A stretch of 64,000 nt of DNA from Pontibacter harenae (GCF_020907245.1 NZ_JAJJWH010000015.1:1-64000); one strand, 5' to 3'; shown: positions 42,889-52,044, counted from the stretch's first letter. The notes: a model not told the origin generated them from the letters alone. Translations and numbers: made by a program.

Positions 42889-43605
42889 TCAAAAAATGAG
42901 GTAGTAAGGGTGCAGCAAATCAATTGCGGCAGAACTATAGGTGACGCTATCAGCCTCACGAATGGGAATGGCTTTTTGTGTAGGAAAATCAGTGGGAGCG
43001 AAACTGTAGGTTTGAATATGACGGATACATTTACCGCCAACGCGGGTGTATACTTCGAGTGTTTCGTTCAGGTGCAGTTTATAAATTGTAGCCAGAGTAG
43101 CAAAATGTGTGGCTTCGGCTGGAGGTAAGAGGATGTATAGTTTTCCCGCTGGAGTCAGGTGTTTTTGTGCAAAATTCAGAATATCCTCAAATAGTAATTC
43201 TCCAGTATGCTTGGCTGCATTTTTGGCGGCATCTCCAGATTTTAAGGAAGAAAGGAAAAACGGCGGGTTGGAAAGTATAACATCATACTGCTGCTGGCTA
43301 TACTGTGCATACTCCTGCAAACTGACAGCGTGCAACTTCAACCGTTCAGCCCAAGAGCTGCTGGCGAAGTTCTCCCTTGCCTGCATCTGTGCTTCTGCAT
43401 TTATTTCCACGGCATCTACACTTGCCTCTGACCTTTGCGCCACCATCAATGCCAGAAGCCCTGTGCCAGTACCAATATCAAGAATAGTTTGTGCCTGCGC
43501 CACCTCCACATAAGCCCCGAACACACAGGAATCTGTGCATACTTTCATAGCACACTTATCCTGCTCTACCCGAAATTGCTTAAACTGGAAATAGGTATTA
43601 GCCAC
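42889..43605 (-). CDS. tRNA1(Val) adenine-37 N6-methyltransferase (TrmN6/YfiC-like)
   Basis: 238 aa Rossmann methyltransferase. SAM loop DIGTGTGLLALMVAQR and the catalytic ILSNPPFF (NPPF motif of N6-adenine methyltransferases) are clear; MKVCTDSCVFGAYV upstream of the SAM loop is diagnostic for the YfiC/TrmN6 group (canonical KVgTDgvLLGaW). It would methylate A37 of tRNA-Val. About 100 bases separate it from rnhA on the same strand. Confidence 0.88.
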   Translation of the reverse strand: MANTYFQFKQFRVEQDKCAMKVCTDSCVFGAYVEVAQAQTILDIGTGTGLLALMVAQRSEASVDAVEINAEAQMQARENFASSSWAERLKLHAVSLQEYAQYSQQQYDVILSNPPFFLSSLKSGDAAKNAAKHTGELLFEDILNFAQKHLTPAGKLYILLPPAEATHFATLATIYKLHLNETLEVYTRVGGKCIRHIQTYSFAPTDFPTQKAIPIREADSVTYSSAAIDLLHPYYLIF

Positions 43606-43704
43606 GACTTGGGAATTATGAAAGATCGGATAACTGAATGACTGAATTTTAGTTTTGAATAACTGATTTTTCTATTCAATCATTCAATAATCAGCTATTC
43701 GAAA

Positions 43705-44169
43705 TTATTTCGAGTTGAACATGCCTGATTCAAACCCCTCGTCGATGAGGAGGTTAGGAGAGAGGGCACTCTGCACGGCCAGTTCATCACACCGTTCATT
43801 TTCAGGGTGGCCAGCGTGACCTTTTATCCAGACGAATTTTACGTTGTGCTTTGCGTAAATGCGCAGGAAGCGCTGCCACAGATCTCCGTTTGCTTTGCCT
43901 GCGAAGCCTTTTTTCTGCCATCCGAATACCCAACGCTTTTCCACGGAATCTACTACATATTTAGAGTCGGAGTAGATAGTAACAGGTATACCAGGTTTAG
44001 TAATTGCCTCCAGCCCCACAATCACGGCCAGCAGCTCCATGCGGTTATTGGTGGTTTTGCGGTAGCCAGCGGTAAGCTCTTTTACATGCTGCTTCCAACG
44101 CAGTATCGTTCCGTAGCCACCAGGACCAGGATTTCCACGTGAAGCACCATCTGTAAATAATTCAATCAT
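43705..44169 (-). CDS. rnhA: Ribonuclease HI
   Basis: 154 aa, full length for bacterial RNase HI. All four catalytic carboxylates can be placed: Asp7 in LFTDGASRGNPG, Glu in NNRMELLAV, Asp in YSDSKYVVD, and Asp in NERCDELAV with the flexible His loop WIKGHAGHPENE. It cleaves RNA in RNA-DNA hybrids. The basic protrusion region is present (KKGFAGKANGDLWQR). Confidence 0.96.
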   Translation of the reverse strand: MIELFTDGASRGNPGPGGYGTILRWKQHVKELTAGYRKTTNNRMELLAVIVGLEAITKPGIPVTIYSDSKYVVDSVEKRWVFGWQKKGFAGKANGDLWQRFLRIYAKHNVKFVWIKGHAGHPENERCDELAVQSALSPNLLIDEGFESGMFNSK

Positions 44170-44322
44170 AATGTTATGTGATGTGGAGATTCTGGAATCT
44201 GAAAATTATGGAATAAAAAAATAATGATTTATTAATGGCCCTTGCCATGGTTAGGGTTTGTCTCTTCAACCATATAAGCTTCAAAAAATGCTGCAGCCTT
44301 TGCTGGCTTTAGCGCAGTTTAT

Positions 44323-44350
44323 GTTGTTGGTGAAAACACGCAACAACGGC
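44323..44350 (+). repeat. Short hairpin repeat (single copy, family shared with 51684-51795)
   Basis: 28 bases, core TTGGTGAAAACACGCAACAA, in the gap between rnhA and marC. Same sequence, with one base changed, as the inverted pair near 51.7 kb. Imperfectly self-complementary around AAAA. Confidence 0.65.
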
Positions 44351-44394
44351 ACAGGCCATCAATACATTTCCACACATCTTTTTATCTTCAAATT

Positions 44395-44976
44395 TTAAAC
44401 AGGTAAATTGGTTTTGAAAAGTTTGATGGCAATTGCCAGAAGTATGATGCCAAATACCTTTCGCAGAACGTTTGCTCCTGCCTTTCCTAACTTTTGTTCT
44501 ATCCAGCCAGAGGCTTTCAACACGATGTAAACAAACATTAGGTTCAGAATAATGCCAACTAATACATTCGGCAAAGAGTATGCAGCGCGTAGCGAAAGCA
44601 ACGTTGTCATGGTGCCAGCGCCAACAATAAGCGGAAAAGCCAGCGGTACAATAGAGCCACTTTTAATGTCAGGATCTGAGTGAAAAAAGTCTTTGCCCAA
44701 AATCATCTCCAAACCAATTAGGAAGATGATAATGGCGCCTGCCATGGCAAACGACTGAAAATCAATTCCGAATAGCTTTAGTATACCGTCGCCCAGGAAC
44801 AGGAATACGATCATCAGTACTCCAGATACGATGGTCGCTTTCTCAGACTCTATCTTGCCTTCACGTTTTCTTAAATCGATGATGATGGGGATAGAGCCGA
44901 TTATATCAATCACAGCAAAAAGTATAAGCGTGACGGATGCAATCTGCTGAAAATTGAACAGTTCGTTAAGTGACAT
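44395..44976 (-). CDS. MarC family integral membrane protein
   Basis: 193 aa, six hydrophobic segments. UPF0056/MarC signature features: start ASVTLILFAVIDIIGSIPIIIDL, SFAMAGAIIIFLIGLEMILG and SIVPLAFPLIVGAGTMTTLLSLR. Despite the name the family is not established as a drug transporter; function is unknown. Single gene, 140 bases from the class V aminotransferase on the same strand. Confidence 0.9.
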   Translation of the reverse strand: MSLNELFNFQQIASVTLILFAVIDIIGSIPIIIDLRKREGKIESEKATIVSGVLMIVFLFLGDGILKLFGIDFQSFAMAGAIIIFLIGLEMILGKDFFHSDPDIKSGSIVPLAFPLIVGAGTMTTLLSLRAAYSLPNVLVGIILNLMFVYIVLKASGWIEQKLGKAGANVLRKVFGIILLAIAIKLFKTNLPV

Positions 44977-45118
44977 GGACAGGATTAGCTGTGAAAAGCA
45001 AAATTAGCAAAAGAAAACCCGTTTATAACAGTTTTGGCTGGTGAAAAGTGGAATCAGGTTTGCTTGAAAGGTGGTTGCCTTTTTCCCAGATTTTTTCTTT
45101 CAAAATTAAGCACAGTGC

Positions 45119-46180
45119 TTAAGCGAAATAATGCAGGAAGAAGCGCTTCAGCTCTTCGTATTCCTCATCCAGAATGGCAGGGAAGTTTGCAATCCGGAAA
45201 GTATTTCGAGCCCAGGCACCGTAGCCGTTTCCTAAGCGGATGCCATGATGCAGCGCCTTCTTTTTTGCCTCATCAATCAGGCGTTCGCTGCCCTGGACGG
45301 CAATCACCGTTTTGGAGCGTACTTCCTCGTTTTCCACCAGCAGCTTAAAATCGCTGAATTGCTCAAAGAAAGTATATAGGTCCAGCGCGCGATCCGTTAA
45401 GTGCTGCTCTAGGGTTTTAATGAAAGGCCTTTCCTCTAGCACGCGTTTCAGCAGGTAAATGTTGAGCGTATTGGGTGTATGTGTGGTCTGGTGGTTTAAC
45501 ATTTTCTCGTACATCGACACCAGGCTATTATAGTGTGCCTTCTCGGCAATTTGCTTGGCCCTGAAAATGGCTCTTGGCGAACATACCAACACCCCCAGCC
45601 CTGGCGGCAAACCAAAATTCTTTTGCACAGATCCGAACCAGATATCGGCCTTGATCATTTTCAAATTGATGCCTGCCATCGAAGACGTAGCATCCACAGC
45701 TATCAAGGTGTCGCGATAACGGTTGTGCAGGTTCAGGATAGAAGTAGCCGAAACACGTGTGCCGTTGGAGGTTTCATTCTGGGTAAAGCAGATTAATTCG
45801 GTATCAGAGCTGATGTTGAGCGCCTCTACGGGCATCGGCTCATTCAGGTCGAATTTTACACCTTCTGCATTCGGGCGCAGTTTTTTGGCGTATTCAAACC
45901 ACTTCTCGCCGAAGGCGCCGTTGTAAATATGTGAGCTTTTGCGGGTGGTCAGGCTTTGGATAATCACTTCCCAGCACTCGGTGGCCGAGGAGGTGAAGAA
46001 GATATAATAATCCTGCGGAATGTTTAGCCTGCGCTTCAGCAGCCCCACCACAGTCCTTGTCATCTGCACAAACTGTTCCCCTCTATGCGGAGCATCCAGT
46101 ATACCCTCATCAAACGCATCGGTCATAAAAGTGCGTACTTCGGGGTAAATTTTAGATGGGCCAGGATAAAAATTCAGCAT
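45119..46180 (-). CDS. Class V aminotransferase (phosphoserine aminotransferase-like)
   Basis: 353 aa. Start MLNFYPGPSKIYPEVRTF and PHRGEQFVQM recall SerC and alanine-glyoxylate transaminases. The PLP Lys is in WFGSVQKNFGLPPGLG and the substrate-side IAVDATSSMAG stretch is present. The distinctive SerC substrate motif (SSxxS..) is only partly recognisable, so phosphoserine is a probable but not proven substrate. Ends in an isolated region; aroQ is 71 bases upstream on the same strand. Confidence 0.82.
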   Translation of the reverse strand: MLNFYPGPSKIYPEVRTFMTDAFDEGILDAPHRGEQFVQMTRTVVGLLKRRLNIPQDYYIFFTSSATECWEVIIQSLTTRKSSHIYNGAFGEKWFEYAKKLRPNAEGVKFDLNEPMPVEALNISSDTELICFTQNETSNGTRVSATSILNLHNRYRDTLIAVDATSSMAGINLKMIKADIWFGSVQKNFGLPPGLGVLVCSPRAIFRAKQIAEKAHYNSLVSMYEKMLNHQTTHTPNTLNIYLLKRVLEERPFIKTLEQHLTDRALDLYTFFEQFSDFKLLVENEEVRSKTVIAVQGSERLIDEAKKKALHHGIRLGNGYGAWARNTFRIANFPAILDEEYEELKRFFLHYFA

Positions 46181-46251
46181 AGAAAGGTAATCTGTATATA
46201 GTGCAGTCTGTATTTTTTAGTTTAAAGCAGACGTAGGTTTAACGCCTGTGG

Positions 46252-46707
46252 TTACGCATTATTGGAGCCAAAACCGATCTTTTTCGGCTTCATGCGCTCA
46301 AAGTACTGTAAGGCAAGGCGGTAACTGTCCAAGCCAAAACCGCTGATGCTGCCTGTGCAATACGGTGCTATCATGCTTTTATGGCGGAAAGCCTCGCGTG
46401 CAAAAACATTAGAAATATGAACTTCTACCACAGGCGTATCAATTGCTTTGATGGCATCCGAAATAGCAACCGACGTATGGGTATAAGCACCTGCATTAAG
46501 CACAATGCCTTTGTAAGTGAAGCCTACTTCGTGCAGTTTGTCAATCAGTATTCCTTCGGTGTTCGACTGAAAATAACTTAATTCCAGGTCAGGGAAGTTT
46601 TCTTTTAGCTCCTCAAAATAATCTTCGAAAGAGCGACTGCCGTAAATACTTTTTTCACGCGTGCCTAACAGGTTCAGGTTTGGTCCGTTTAGGATGAGTA
46701 TCTTCAT
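46252..46707 (-). CDS. aroQ: 3-dehydroquinate dehydratase, type II
   Basis: 151 aa dodecameric-type enzyme of the shikimate pathway. Catalytic features: LNGPNLNLLGTREKSIYG with the active-site Tyr and Arg, YFQSNTEGILIDKLHE, VLNAGAYTHTSVAISDA (Asn, His) and VEVHISNVFAREAFRHKS. It removes water from dehydroquinate, two steps after the DAHP synthases at 23.6 and 27 kb. Divergent from xerD, a gene order that recurs in Bacteroidota. Confidence 0.96.
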   Translation of the reverse strand: MKILILNGPNLNLLGTREKSIYGSRSFEDYFEELKENFPDLELSYFQSNTEGILIDKLHEVGFTYKGIVLNAGAYTHTSVAISDAIKAIDTPVVEVHISNVFAREAFRHKSMIAPYCTGSISGFGLDSYRLALQYFERMKPKKIGFGSNNA

Positions 46708-46746
46708 AATTCAGCGGCTAGTGCCATTTGCAAATTTCCGAAACCA

Positions 46747-46771
46747 CAAAGGTAAGGATTAACTATCTTTG
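46747..46771. promoter_or_regulatory. Overlapping divergent promoters of aroQ (minus) and xerD (plus)
   Basis: Minus strand TACCTTTG (46747-46754) and plus strand TATCTTTG (46764-46771) are both exact TAnnTTTG boxes only nine bases apart. Their -33 regions would overlap, so the two promoters should compete for polymerase. Confidence 0.6.
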
Positions 46772-46892
46772 CCATACATTATTGGCAAAAGAAACTTAGA
46801 CAAAAGTAAGAGAGCGAGTATGTGTTTCTCTCTTTTGTCATTCGTCGAATCGTTTTTTGTCAGATTTTTTAATTTCTAATTCATACTTATCC

Positions 46893-47792
46893 TTGAACTG
46901 GCCGATCTGCATAAAACAATTTGAGCAATACCTGCGCCTGGAGAAGTCGCTTTCTGGGCACTCAGTAGAGGCTTACCTGCGCGATATCCGAAAACTGACA
47001 GAGTTTATTGATTATAAAAAGGCACAGGTGCAGCCAGAACAGGTAAGCCCAAGTTTGCTACGGGAATTTTTGGAGTGGATTAATGAGCTGGGCATGACGG
47101 TGCATTCGCAGGCGCGTACGTTGTCGGGTATCAGAGCTTTTTACAAGTTCCTGATTATGGAAGACATGATGCAGACCGACCCAACGGATACGATAGAAGC
47201 GCCAAAAATGGACCGAAAACTGCCTGACACGCTGCACTTTCATGAGATAGAGCAGATGCTGGCGGCCATAGATTTGTCAACACCTGAGGGAACAAGAAAC
47301 CGCGCTATTGTAGAGACGCTCTACAGTTCAGGACTGCGGGTATCGGAGTTGCTAGACCTGAAAATGAGTAACCTGTACGAAGACATGGGCTTTTTGAAAG
47401 TGGCAGGTAAGGGAGACAAAGAGCGTTTGGTGCCCATTGGTCGCGACGCTCTAAAACATATCCAACTATACCGCGAAGGCATTCGCTGCCATCTTACTAT
47501 AAAAAAAGGCCACGAAGATATATTGTTCCTCAACCGCAGAGGAGCAAAGCTTACGCGCGTGATGATTTTTACCATCATCAAAGATCTGGCAGCTAAAGCT
47601 GGTATACAGAAAACGGTAAGCCCTCATACTTTCCGCCATTCCTTCGCTACCCACTTAATAGAAGGCGGTGCCGACCTGCGTGCCGTACAGGAAATGCTAG
47701 GCCACGAATCCATCACCACTACTGAAATCTACACCCACTTGGAACGCGATTACCTTAAACAAGTGATTAAAGATTATCATCCGCGTAGCTAG
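46893..47792 (+). CDS. xerD: Tyrosine recombinase XerD
   Basis: About 299 aa from the TTG at 46893 (NWPICIKQFEQYLRLEKSLS aligns with the usual XerD beginning); a TTG at 46857 would add 12 residues. No ATG is available near. Catalytic residues are complete: Arg in YSSGLRVSELL, Lys in GKGDKERLVP, HTFRHSF, His in LGHESITTT and Tyr in EIYTHLERDYL. It resolves chromosome dimers at dif together with XerC, and with FtsK (present at 52069). No dif-like site was recognised nearby. Confidence 0.95.
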   Translation: MNWPICIKQFEQYLRLEKSLSGHSVEAYLRDIRKLTEFIDYKKAQVQPEQVSPSLLREFLEWINELGMTVHSQARTLSGIRAFYKFLIMEDMMQTDPTDTIEAPKMDRKLPDTLHFHEIEQMLAAIDLSTPEGTRNRAIVETLYSSGLRVSELLDLKMSNLYEDMGFLKVAGKGDKERLVPIGRDALKHIQLYREGIRCHLTIKKGHEDILFLNRRGAKLTRVMIFTIIKDLAAKAGIQKTVSPHTFRHSFATHLIEGGADLRAVQEMLGHESITTTEIYTHLERDYLKQVIKDYHPRS

Positions 47793-48313
47793 AATCAGGA
47801 TTTGCAGGACTAGAGGATAGGAAATTTACTTTTGCAAATGTAAACCCACCCCAAGCCCCTCCAAAGATGGAATTTTTTGCAGCTATTATGGCTGAAAAAA
47901 TAACTGACGCGAATCTCCAGATTCGTGACTTGCTAAAGGTGGGGCCTGTAACTGCACGGGCTCGTAGAGACCAACAAAGGCTGCTCCATATGTTGTATAT
48001 TTTGCTAAAGGAAGGCACAAGCCCAACTTCACACTCAAACATACTCACAAAGTCACGAGACAATTCTCACGACAGCTGTGGCAGTCGCGTGATTGGGCTT
48101 TTCAAGCCCGTCAAGCCACAGACTCGACATTATTTATAAGTCACGGGAAAGATTCCCGCGCCTGAACGACTAGAATCAGTTTAGGAATGATTAGAATTAT
48201 ACATCGAGCTACAAAGTCAACAACTAAATCATGCCCATTAGAATATTAATTTATCCTTAACTTTCGTCATAATAAATCCTGTTCATTCTATAATCCTGTA
48301 AATCCTGATTCTA
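47790..48313. repeat. Region bounded by 20-bp inverted repeats, containing dispersed repeat copy B
   Basis: The left end (47790-47809, TAGAATCAGGATTTGCAGGA) starts at the xerD stop codon; the right end (48294-48313) is its inverted copy with one mismatch and stops three bases before the ATG of the hexosaminidase gene. Inside are dispersed repeat copy B (47905-48162) and a CCACCCCAAGCCCCTCC stretch that resembles a common interspersed motif. A transposon-like structure is possible but no gene is present inside. Confidence 0.6.
47905..48162 (-). repeat. Dispersed noncoding repeat, copy B (inverted relative to copy A)
   Basis: Read on the minus strand it has the same blocks as copy A in the same order: a hairpin GCGGGAATCTTTCCCG, then GTCGAGTCTGTG, later TGGAGCAGCCTTTGTT, then GAATCTGGAGATTCGCG. 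It carries about 60 extra bases in the centre. The open frames crossing it have no recognisable product. Confidence 0.65.
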
Positions 48314-48316
48314 AAC

Positions 48317-49951
48317 ATGCACCACCTTTTAATTCTTCTGCTATTAATCGTTAGCTATTTGCCAGTACGTGCCCAAAGTATAAGCAACGTTACTCCAAAG
48401 CCTGTGGAGTTTGCCCAAACAGGTAAAGAAGCAGTAGTCGTAAATGGTAATACTACTATTGTGTATGATGCTTTTTATGCGGATCAGGCCGTTTATTTGA
48501 AAGGATTAGTTAAGGAGCAGGTTGGATTAGACCTGCAACTGCAGGCTGCCAGCCAGAGCAAAGGAGTTAAAGACGGCACAATCACGTTGGTGCAGGACGA
48601 GAAAGCAATAACAAAAGATGAAATGTATACTTTGGTGGCTGCTGGTAAGGATATCACCATCAGGGCAAAGGATACAAGGGGAGCGGTGTACGGAATTCAG
48701 ACCTTGCTGCAGTTGCTGTCCTTACAGCAGGTGAAGTCGGTGCAGGTGCCAGCGGTGTCGGTAACGGATTACCCGCGCTTCGCTTACCGCGGCATGCATT
48801 TGGATGTGGTGCGACACATGTTTCCTGTTTCCTTCATCAAGAAGTATATCGATTACCTGGCTTTCCATAAATTCAACACCTTTCACTGGCACCTTACCGA
48901 CGATCAGGGCTGGCGTATCCAAATCGATTCTTACCAGAAGCTGAACAGCATAGGTTCCTGGCGCAAAGAAACGCTGATCGGGCATTTTAAGGATCAGCCT
49001 GCTCGCTACGATAATACCCGTTACGGTGGCTTTTACACAAAGGAGGAAGTGCGGGAGGTGATTCGTTATGCCACCGTTAGAGGTATAGAAATTATTCCTG
49101 AAATTGATATACCTGGACACAGCAGGGCTACCATTGCGGCTTACCCCGAATTTAGCACCAAGCCCGATACCACGTGGAACGTTGCCACCACCTGGGGCAT
49201 GTATAACCGCCAGAACAATGTCTTGGCCCCGCGTCCTGAAACTTTTAAATTCTTAAGAACCGTATTCCACGAGGTAGCAGAATTGTTTCCGTCTAAGTAC
49301 TTCCATTTGGGCGGCGACGAAACAAGCAAAATGTGGTGGAAAGCTGATCCTTATTCTCAGAAGTTTATAAAAGACCAAAAGCTGAAGGATGAGAAAGGGC
49401 TGCAGACTTACTTTATAGAACAAGTGGCTAGTTATTTGGCCGAAAAAAACAAAACTGTTATTGGCTGGCATGAGATTCTGGAAGGGGAGTTGCCAAAGTC
49501 TACCATCGTCATGAACTGGGGCGGTGAAAAAGAAGCCATAGCCGCCGCTAACCGTAAACATAAAGTAATCATGTCACCAGGCAAGCCGCTGTACTTCGAC
49601 CATTACCAATCCAAAGATCCGAACGACAGCCTGGCTATACATGGCTATAATACCGTTGATGCCGTGTACAATTTTGAACCTGTACCAGAAGCTTTGCGCA
49701 AACAAAACCTCGACAGCTACATCATCGGAGCCCAGGCTAACGTCTGGACAGAGTATATGGGCAGTCCCGCCAAAGTAGAATACATGATCTTCCCCCGCAT
49801 GACTGCATTAAGTGAAGTACTTTGGACGCCAAAAGAGCAGCGGAACTATGCAGACTTCAAAAGAAGGTTAAAGACTGCTGTTATTCCGCGATATAAAACA
49901 TGGGGCAGCAATTACTTTCGCAATTTTGAGAAGTGGACGGCGGAGAAATAG
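48317..49951 (+). CDS. Exported beta-N-acetylhexosaminidase (GH20)
   Basis: 544 aa. Signal peptide at 1-20 (LLILLLLIVSYLPVRAQ). N-terminal GH20b-like domain (about 22-150), then the catalytic TIM barrel: FHWHLTDDQGWRIQIDSY, IPEIDIPGHSRA, and the acid/base pair in FHLGGDETSK (Asp-Glu). WHEILEGELP and YFDHYQSKDP follow. It removes terminal GlcNAc or GalNAc from glycans, in the periplasm or at the surface; the signal lacks a lipobox. Useful for chitin-oligosaccharide or host/cell-wall glycan turnover. Confidence 0.95.
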   Translation: MHHLLILLLLIVSYLPVRAQSISNVTPKPVEFAQTGKEAVVVNGNTTIVYDAFYADQAVYLKGLVKEQVGLDLQLQAASQSKGVKDGTITLVQDEKAITKDEMYTLVAAGKDITIRAKDTRGAVYGIQTLLQLLSLQQVKSVQVPAVSVTDYPRFAYRGMHLDVVRHMFPVSFIKKYIDYLAFHKFNTFHWHLTDDQGWRIQIDSYQKLNSIGSWRKETLIGHFKDQPARYDNTRYGGFYTKEEVREVIRYATVRGIEIIPEIDIPGHSRATIAAYPEFSTKPDTTWNVATTWGMYNRQNNVLAPRPETFKFLRTVFHEVAELFPSKYFHLGGDETSKMWWKADPYSQKFIKDQKLKDEKGLQTYFIEQVASYLAEKNKTVIGWHEILEGELPKSTIVMNWGGEKEAIAAANRKHKVIMSPGKPLYFDHYQSKDPNDSLAIHGYNTVDAVYNFEPVPEALRKQNLDSYIIGAQANVWTEYMGSPAKVEYMIFPRMTALSEVLWTPKEQRNYADFKRRLKTAVIPRYKTWGSNYFRNFEKWTAEK

Positions 49952-49982
49952 GGCTATCGAACTTAGTTAGCTACAAGTAAAG

Positions 49983-50483
49983 ATGAAATTAGAGGAATTA
50001 GCGAATACAGAGAAAGAGCTTTATTCTGTAGTGACCTCCTTGGGAGGAACATTGAAAGAAAAAGAAAAGCACCTTGAAAAACTACGAGTTTTTGAGGAGT
50101 ACTATAAAGTACATCAAGCGTACGCACAGTTGCATGTTAATAGCTTAGAGGCTCTTAAGAGAGCGCTTTTCTTGTCATGGTATGTAAGGGTTGAGGCGCC
50201 TGCTCTTACTGGCATAAGAGAACTTGATATAACGGCTGAACATGATATTATCAAGACGCTAGACGAAAAGCTGAAGCATAATAAAATAGATTATGAATTA
50301 GAGTGGATGCTTAGCCACTACGCTACCTGGGATGCTGTGTTTGATGATTTTGAAGAGTACAAGACCTTTCAAAGCAGATTAGGTCATACATCTGTTGAAA
50401 TGCCAGCTTTCATTGACCATAGCATAATGAAAGAGAGAGGACAAATGGGAATCTACTGGAGTTTCATTTCTTTACTTGGATGA
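49983..50483 (+). CDS. Uncharacterised helical protein
   Basis: 166 aa, no signal peptide, no membrane segment. The first 50 residues are a heptad-rich, highly charged helix (KELYSVVTSLGGTLKEKEKHLEKLRVFEEYYK); the rest is mostly helical (LEWMLSHYATWDAVFDDFEEYKTFQSRLG). It begins 31 bases after the hexosaminidase stop and ends before the pyrD promoter. I do not recognise the family. Codon use and spacing look normal, and the frame is complete. Confidence 0.65.
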   Translation: MKLEELANTEKELYSVVTSLGGTLKEKEKHLEKLRVFEEYYKVHQAYAQLHVNSLEALKRALFLSWYVRVEAPALTGIRELDITAEHDIIKTLDEKLKHNKIDYELEWMLSHYATWDAVFDDFEEYKTFQSRLGHTSVEMPAFIDHSIMKERGQMGIYWSFISLLG

Positions 50484-50555
50484 CGAGTCTGTTGAAATTT
50501 GAAAAGTGGTTGATTTAGTAAAGGAAAAAATCTTCAGTTAAAGTAATTGGATTTC

Positions 50556-50563
50556 TATCTTTG
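50556..50563 (+). promoter_or_regulatory. Candidate -7 box of pyrD
   Basis: TATCTTTG, exact TAnnTTTG match, 33 bases before the GTG start of pyrD. The transcript would begin after it, which supports the GTG start because no ATG lies between. Confidence 0.65.
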
Positions 50564-50595
50564 CAGGCAGTAACCTATACTTAACTTCAGCTGCC

Positions 50596-51627
50596 GTGTA
50601 TAAAAGCCTCATCCGCCCGCTACTCTTTAAACTAGATCCTGAGAAAGTACATTACCTTACCGCCGATGCGCTGAAAGCAGCTTATAGTTTGCCTTTGTCC
50701 AAAAGCATTAGCAGCAGTATGTTTCAGGTGCAGGATAAGCGGCTGGAGCGGGAGTTGTTCGGGCTGAAGTTTCCGAATCCTGTGGGATTGGCCGCTGGTT
50801 TCGATAAGGATGCAAGGCTGATTGATGAGTTTGAAAACTTTGGGTTTGGGTTTATCGAGATCGGAACACTTACTCCGAAACCGCAGGAAGGTAATCCGAA
50901 GCCGCGTCTGTTCCGTTTGCCACAGGACCAGGCTATTATCAACCGAATGGGCTTCAACAACGAAGGTGTGGATGCTGCTGTAGTACGTTTGCGCCAGCGG
51001 AAGAGTAACATCATTGTGGGCGGCAACATCGGCAAAAACAAAGTAACCCCTAACGAAGAAGCCACATCCGACTACCTCTACTGCTTTAAAGCGCTGTATG
51101 ATGTGGTAGATTATTTTGTAGTGAACGTAAGTTCTCCGAATACACCCGACCTGCGAGCACTGCAGGAGAAAGAGCCATTGAAACAACTGCTGCTTACGTT
51201 GCAGGAGCAGAATGCTAAAATGGTTAAGCCTAAGCCTTTGTTGCTCAAAATTGCCCCAGACCTGAACGAGGGCCAGCTAAACGATATTATAGAAATTGCC
51301 ATAGAAGCCAAATTGAGCGGCATTATCGCCGCCAACACTACCATCAGCCGCGAAGGTTTAAATACAGCCGCTACACGCGTAACAGAGATGGGAGCAGGCG
51401 GCTTAAGCGGAAAGCCGCTCACAAAGCACTCTACCGAAATTATCCGTTACCTGCGCAAGCACCTGCCCCAAGAGGTTAAACTAATCGGTGTAGGCGGTAT
51501 TATGACACCAGAGGATGCAATAAAAAAACTAGAAGCAGGTGCCGACTTGGTGCAACTCTACACAGGTTTCATCTACGAAGGCCCCAGCCTGATCTCTCGC
51601 ATCAACAAAAAGCTTTTGGGAAAGTAG
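50596..51627 (+). CDS. pyrD: Dihydroorotate dehydrogenase (quinone), class 2
   Basis: 343 aa from a GTG at 50596. The N-terminal helix [25 protein letters not shown] (membrane association) marks the quinone-dependent class 2 enzyme. FMN and substrate motifs: [41 protein letters not shown] with the Ser catalytic base, [11 protein letters not shown] and [27 protein letters not shown]. It oxidises dihydroorotate to orotate in pyrimidine synthesis. No functional dihydroorotase is in the window; the one DHOase-like gene here lacks its metal ligands. Confidence 0.97.
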   Translation: MYKSLIRPLLFKLDPEKVHYLTADALKAAYSLPLSKSISSSMFQVQDKRLERELFGLKFPNPVGLAAGFDKDARLIDEFENFGFGFIEIGTLTPKPQEGNPKPRLFRLPQDQAIINRMGFNNEGVDAAVVRLRQRKSNIIVGGNIGKNKVTPNEEATSDYLYCFKALYDVVDYFVVNVSSPNTPDLRALQEKEPLKQLLLTLQEQNAKMVKPKPLLLKIAPDLNEGQLNDIIEIAIEAKLSGIIAANTTISREGLNTAATRVTEMGAGGLSGKPLTKHSTEIIRYLRKHLPQEVKLIGVGGIMTPEDAIKKLEAGADLVQLYTGFIYEGPSLISRINKKLLGK

Positions 51628-51683
51628 GCTATAGTTTAAAGTTCGCATGGTTTTCTAAAACTCTGGCTTAGATGAGATAAATG

Positions 51684-51795
51684 GCCGTTGTTGTGTGTTT
51701 TCACCAACAACTAAATAGACAGTAGCTTGAGTGGAATCGTGTTTCATTCCTATTCTAGATTTTTGTGCTTGTTGGTGAAAACACACAACAAGGGC
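51684..51795. repeat. Small inverted-repeat element (112 bp)
   Basis: The outer copies share a perfect 23-base inverted repeat (TTGTTGTGTGTTTTCACCAACAA on the left is written here only by its core, GTGTGTTTTCACC). A third copy lies at 44323-44350. Size and structure resemble a miniature inverted-repeat element, without coding capacity and without evident target duplication. Confidence 0.65.
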
Positions 51796-52036
51796 AGGGA
51801 CTTTGATCATTTTTAAGATAACTTCTCTTAGGGGTTAGAGGCTCTCGAAAAAGACAAGTAATGGTAAGGGTGGTGCGATCGCATCTGCTCTAGAAAACCT
51901 TCAAACCTGCTACAGGCACAAAGATATCAGTGCACCAACTGCGTTTGGGAGAATATTCTTCTGTCTTACGTCCTGGGTCTTATATCTCTTTACAAAATTG
52001 CCTCGCTTTTGCTTAAGGGTTTCATTCAAAAAAATG

Positions 52037-52044
52037 TAAATTTG
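52037..52044 (+). promoter_or_regulatory. Candidate -7 box of ftsK
   Basis: TAAATTTG, exact TAnnTTTG match, 24 bases before the ftsK ATG. A TTTTG upstream is 25 bases away, slightly further than usual. Confidence 0.5.

Noticed and set aside
46893..47792. XerD as integrase of a mobile island
   Set aside because: It is the housekeeping recombinase by motif and its aroQ neighbour; no cargo or attachment repeats follow.
47867..48139. 90-codon open frame in the xerD-hexosaminidase gap
   Set aside because: It runs through dispersed repeat copy B; the homologous copy A has no matching frame.
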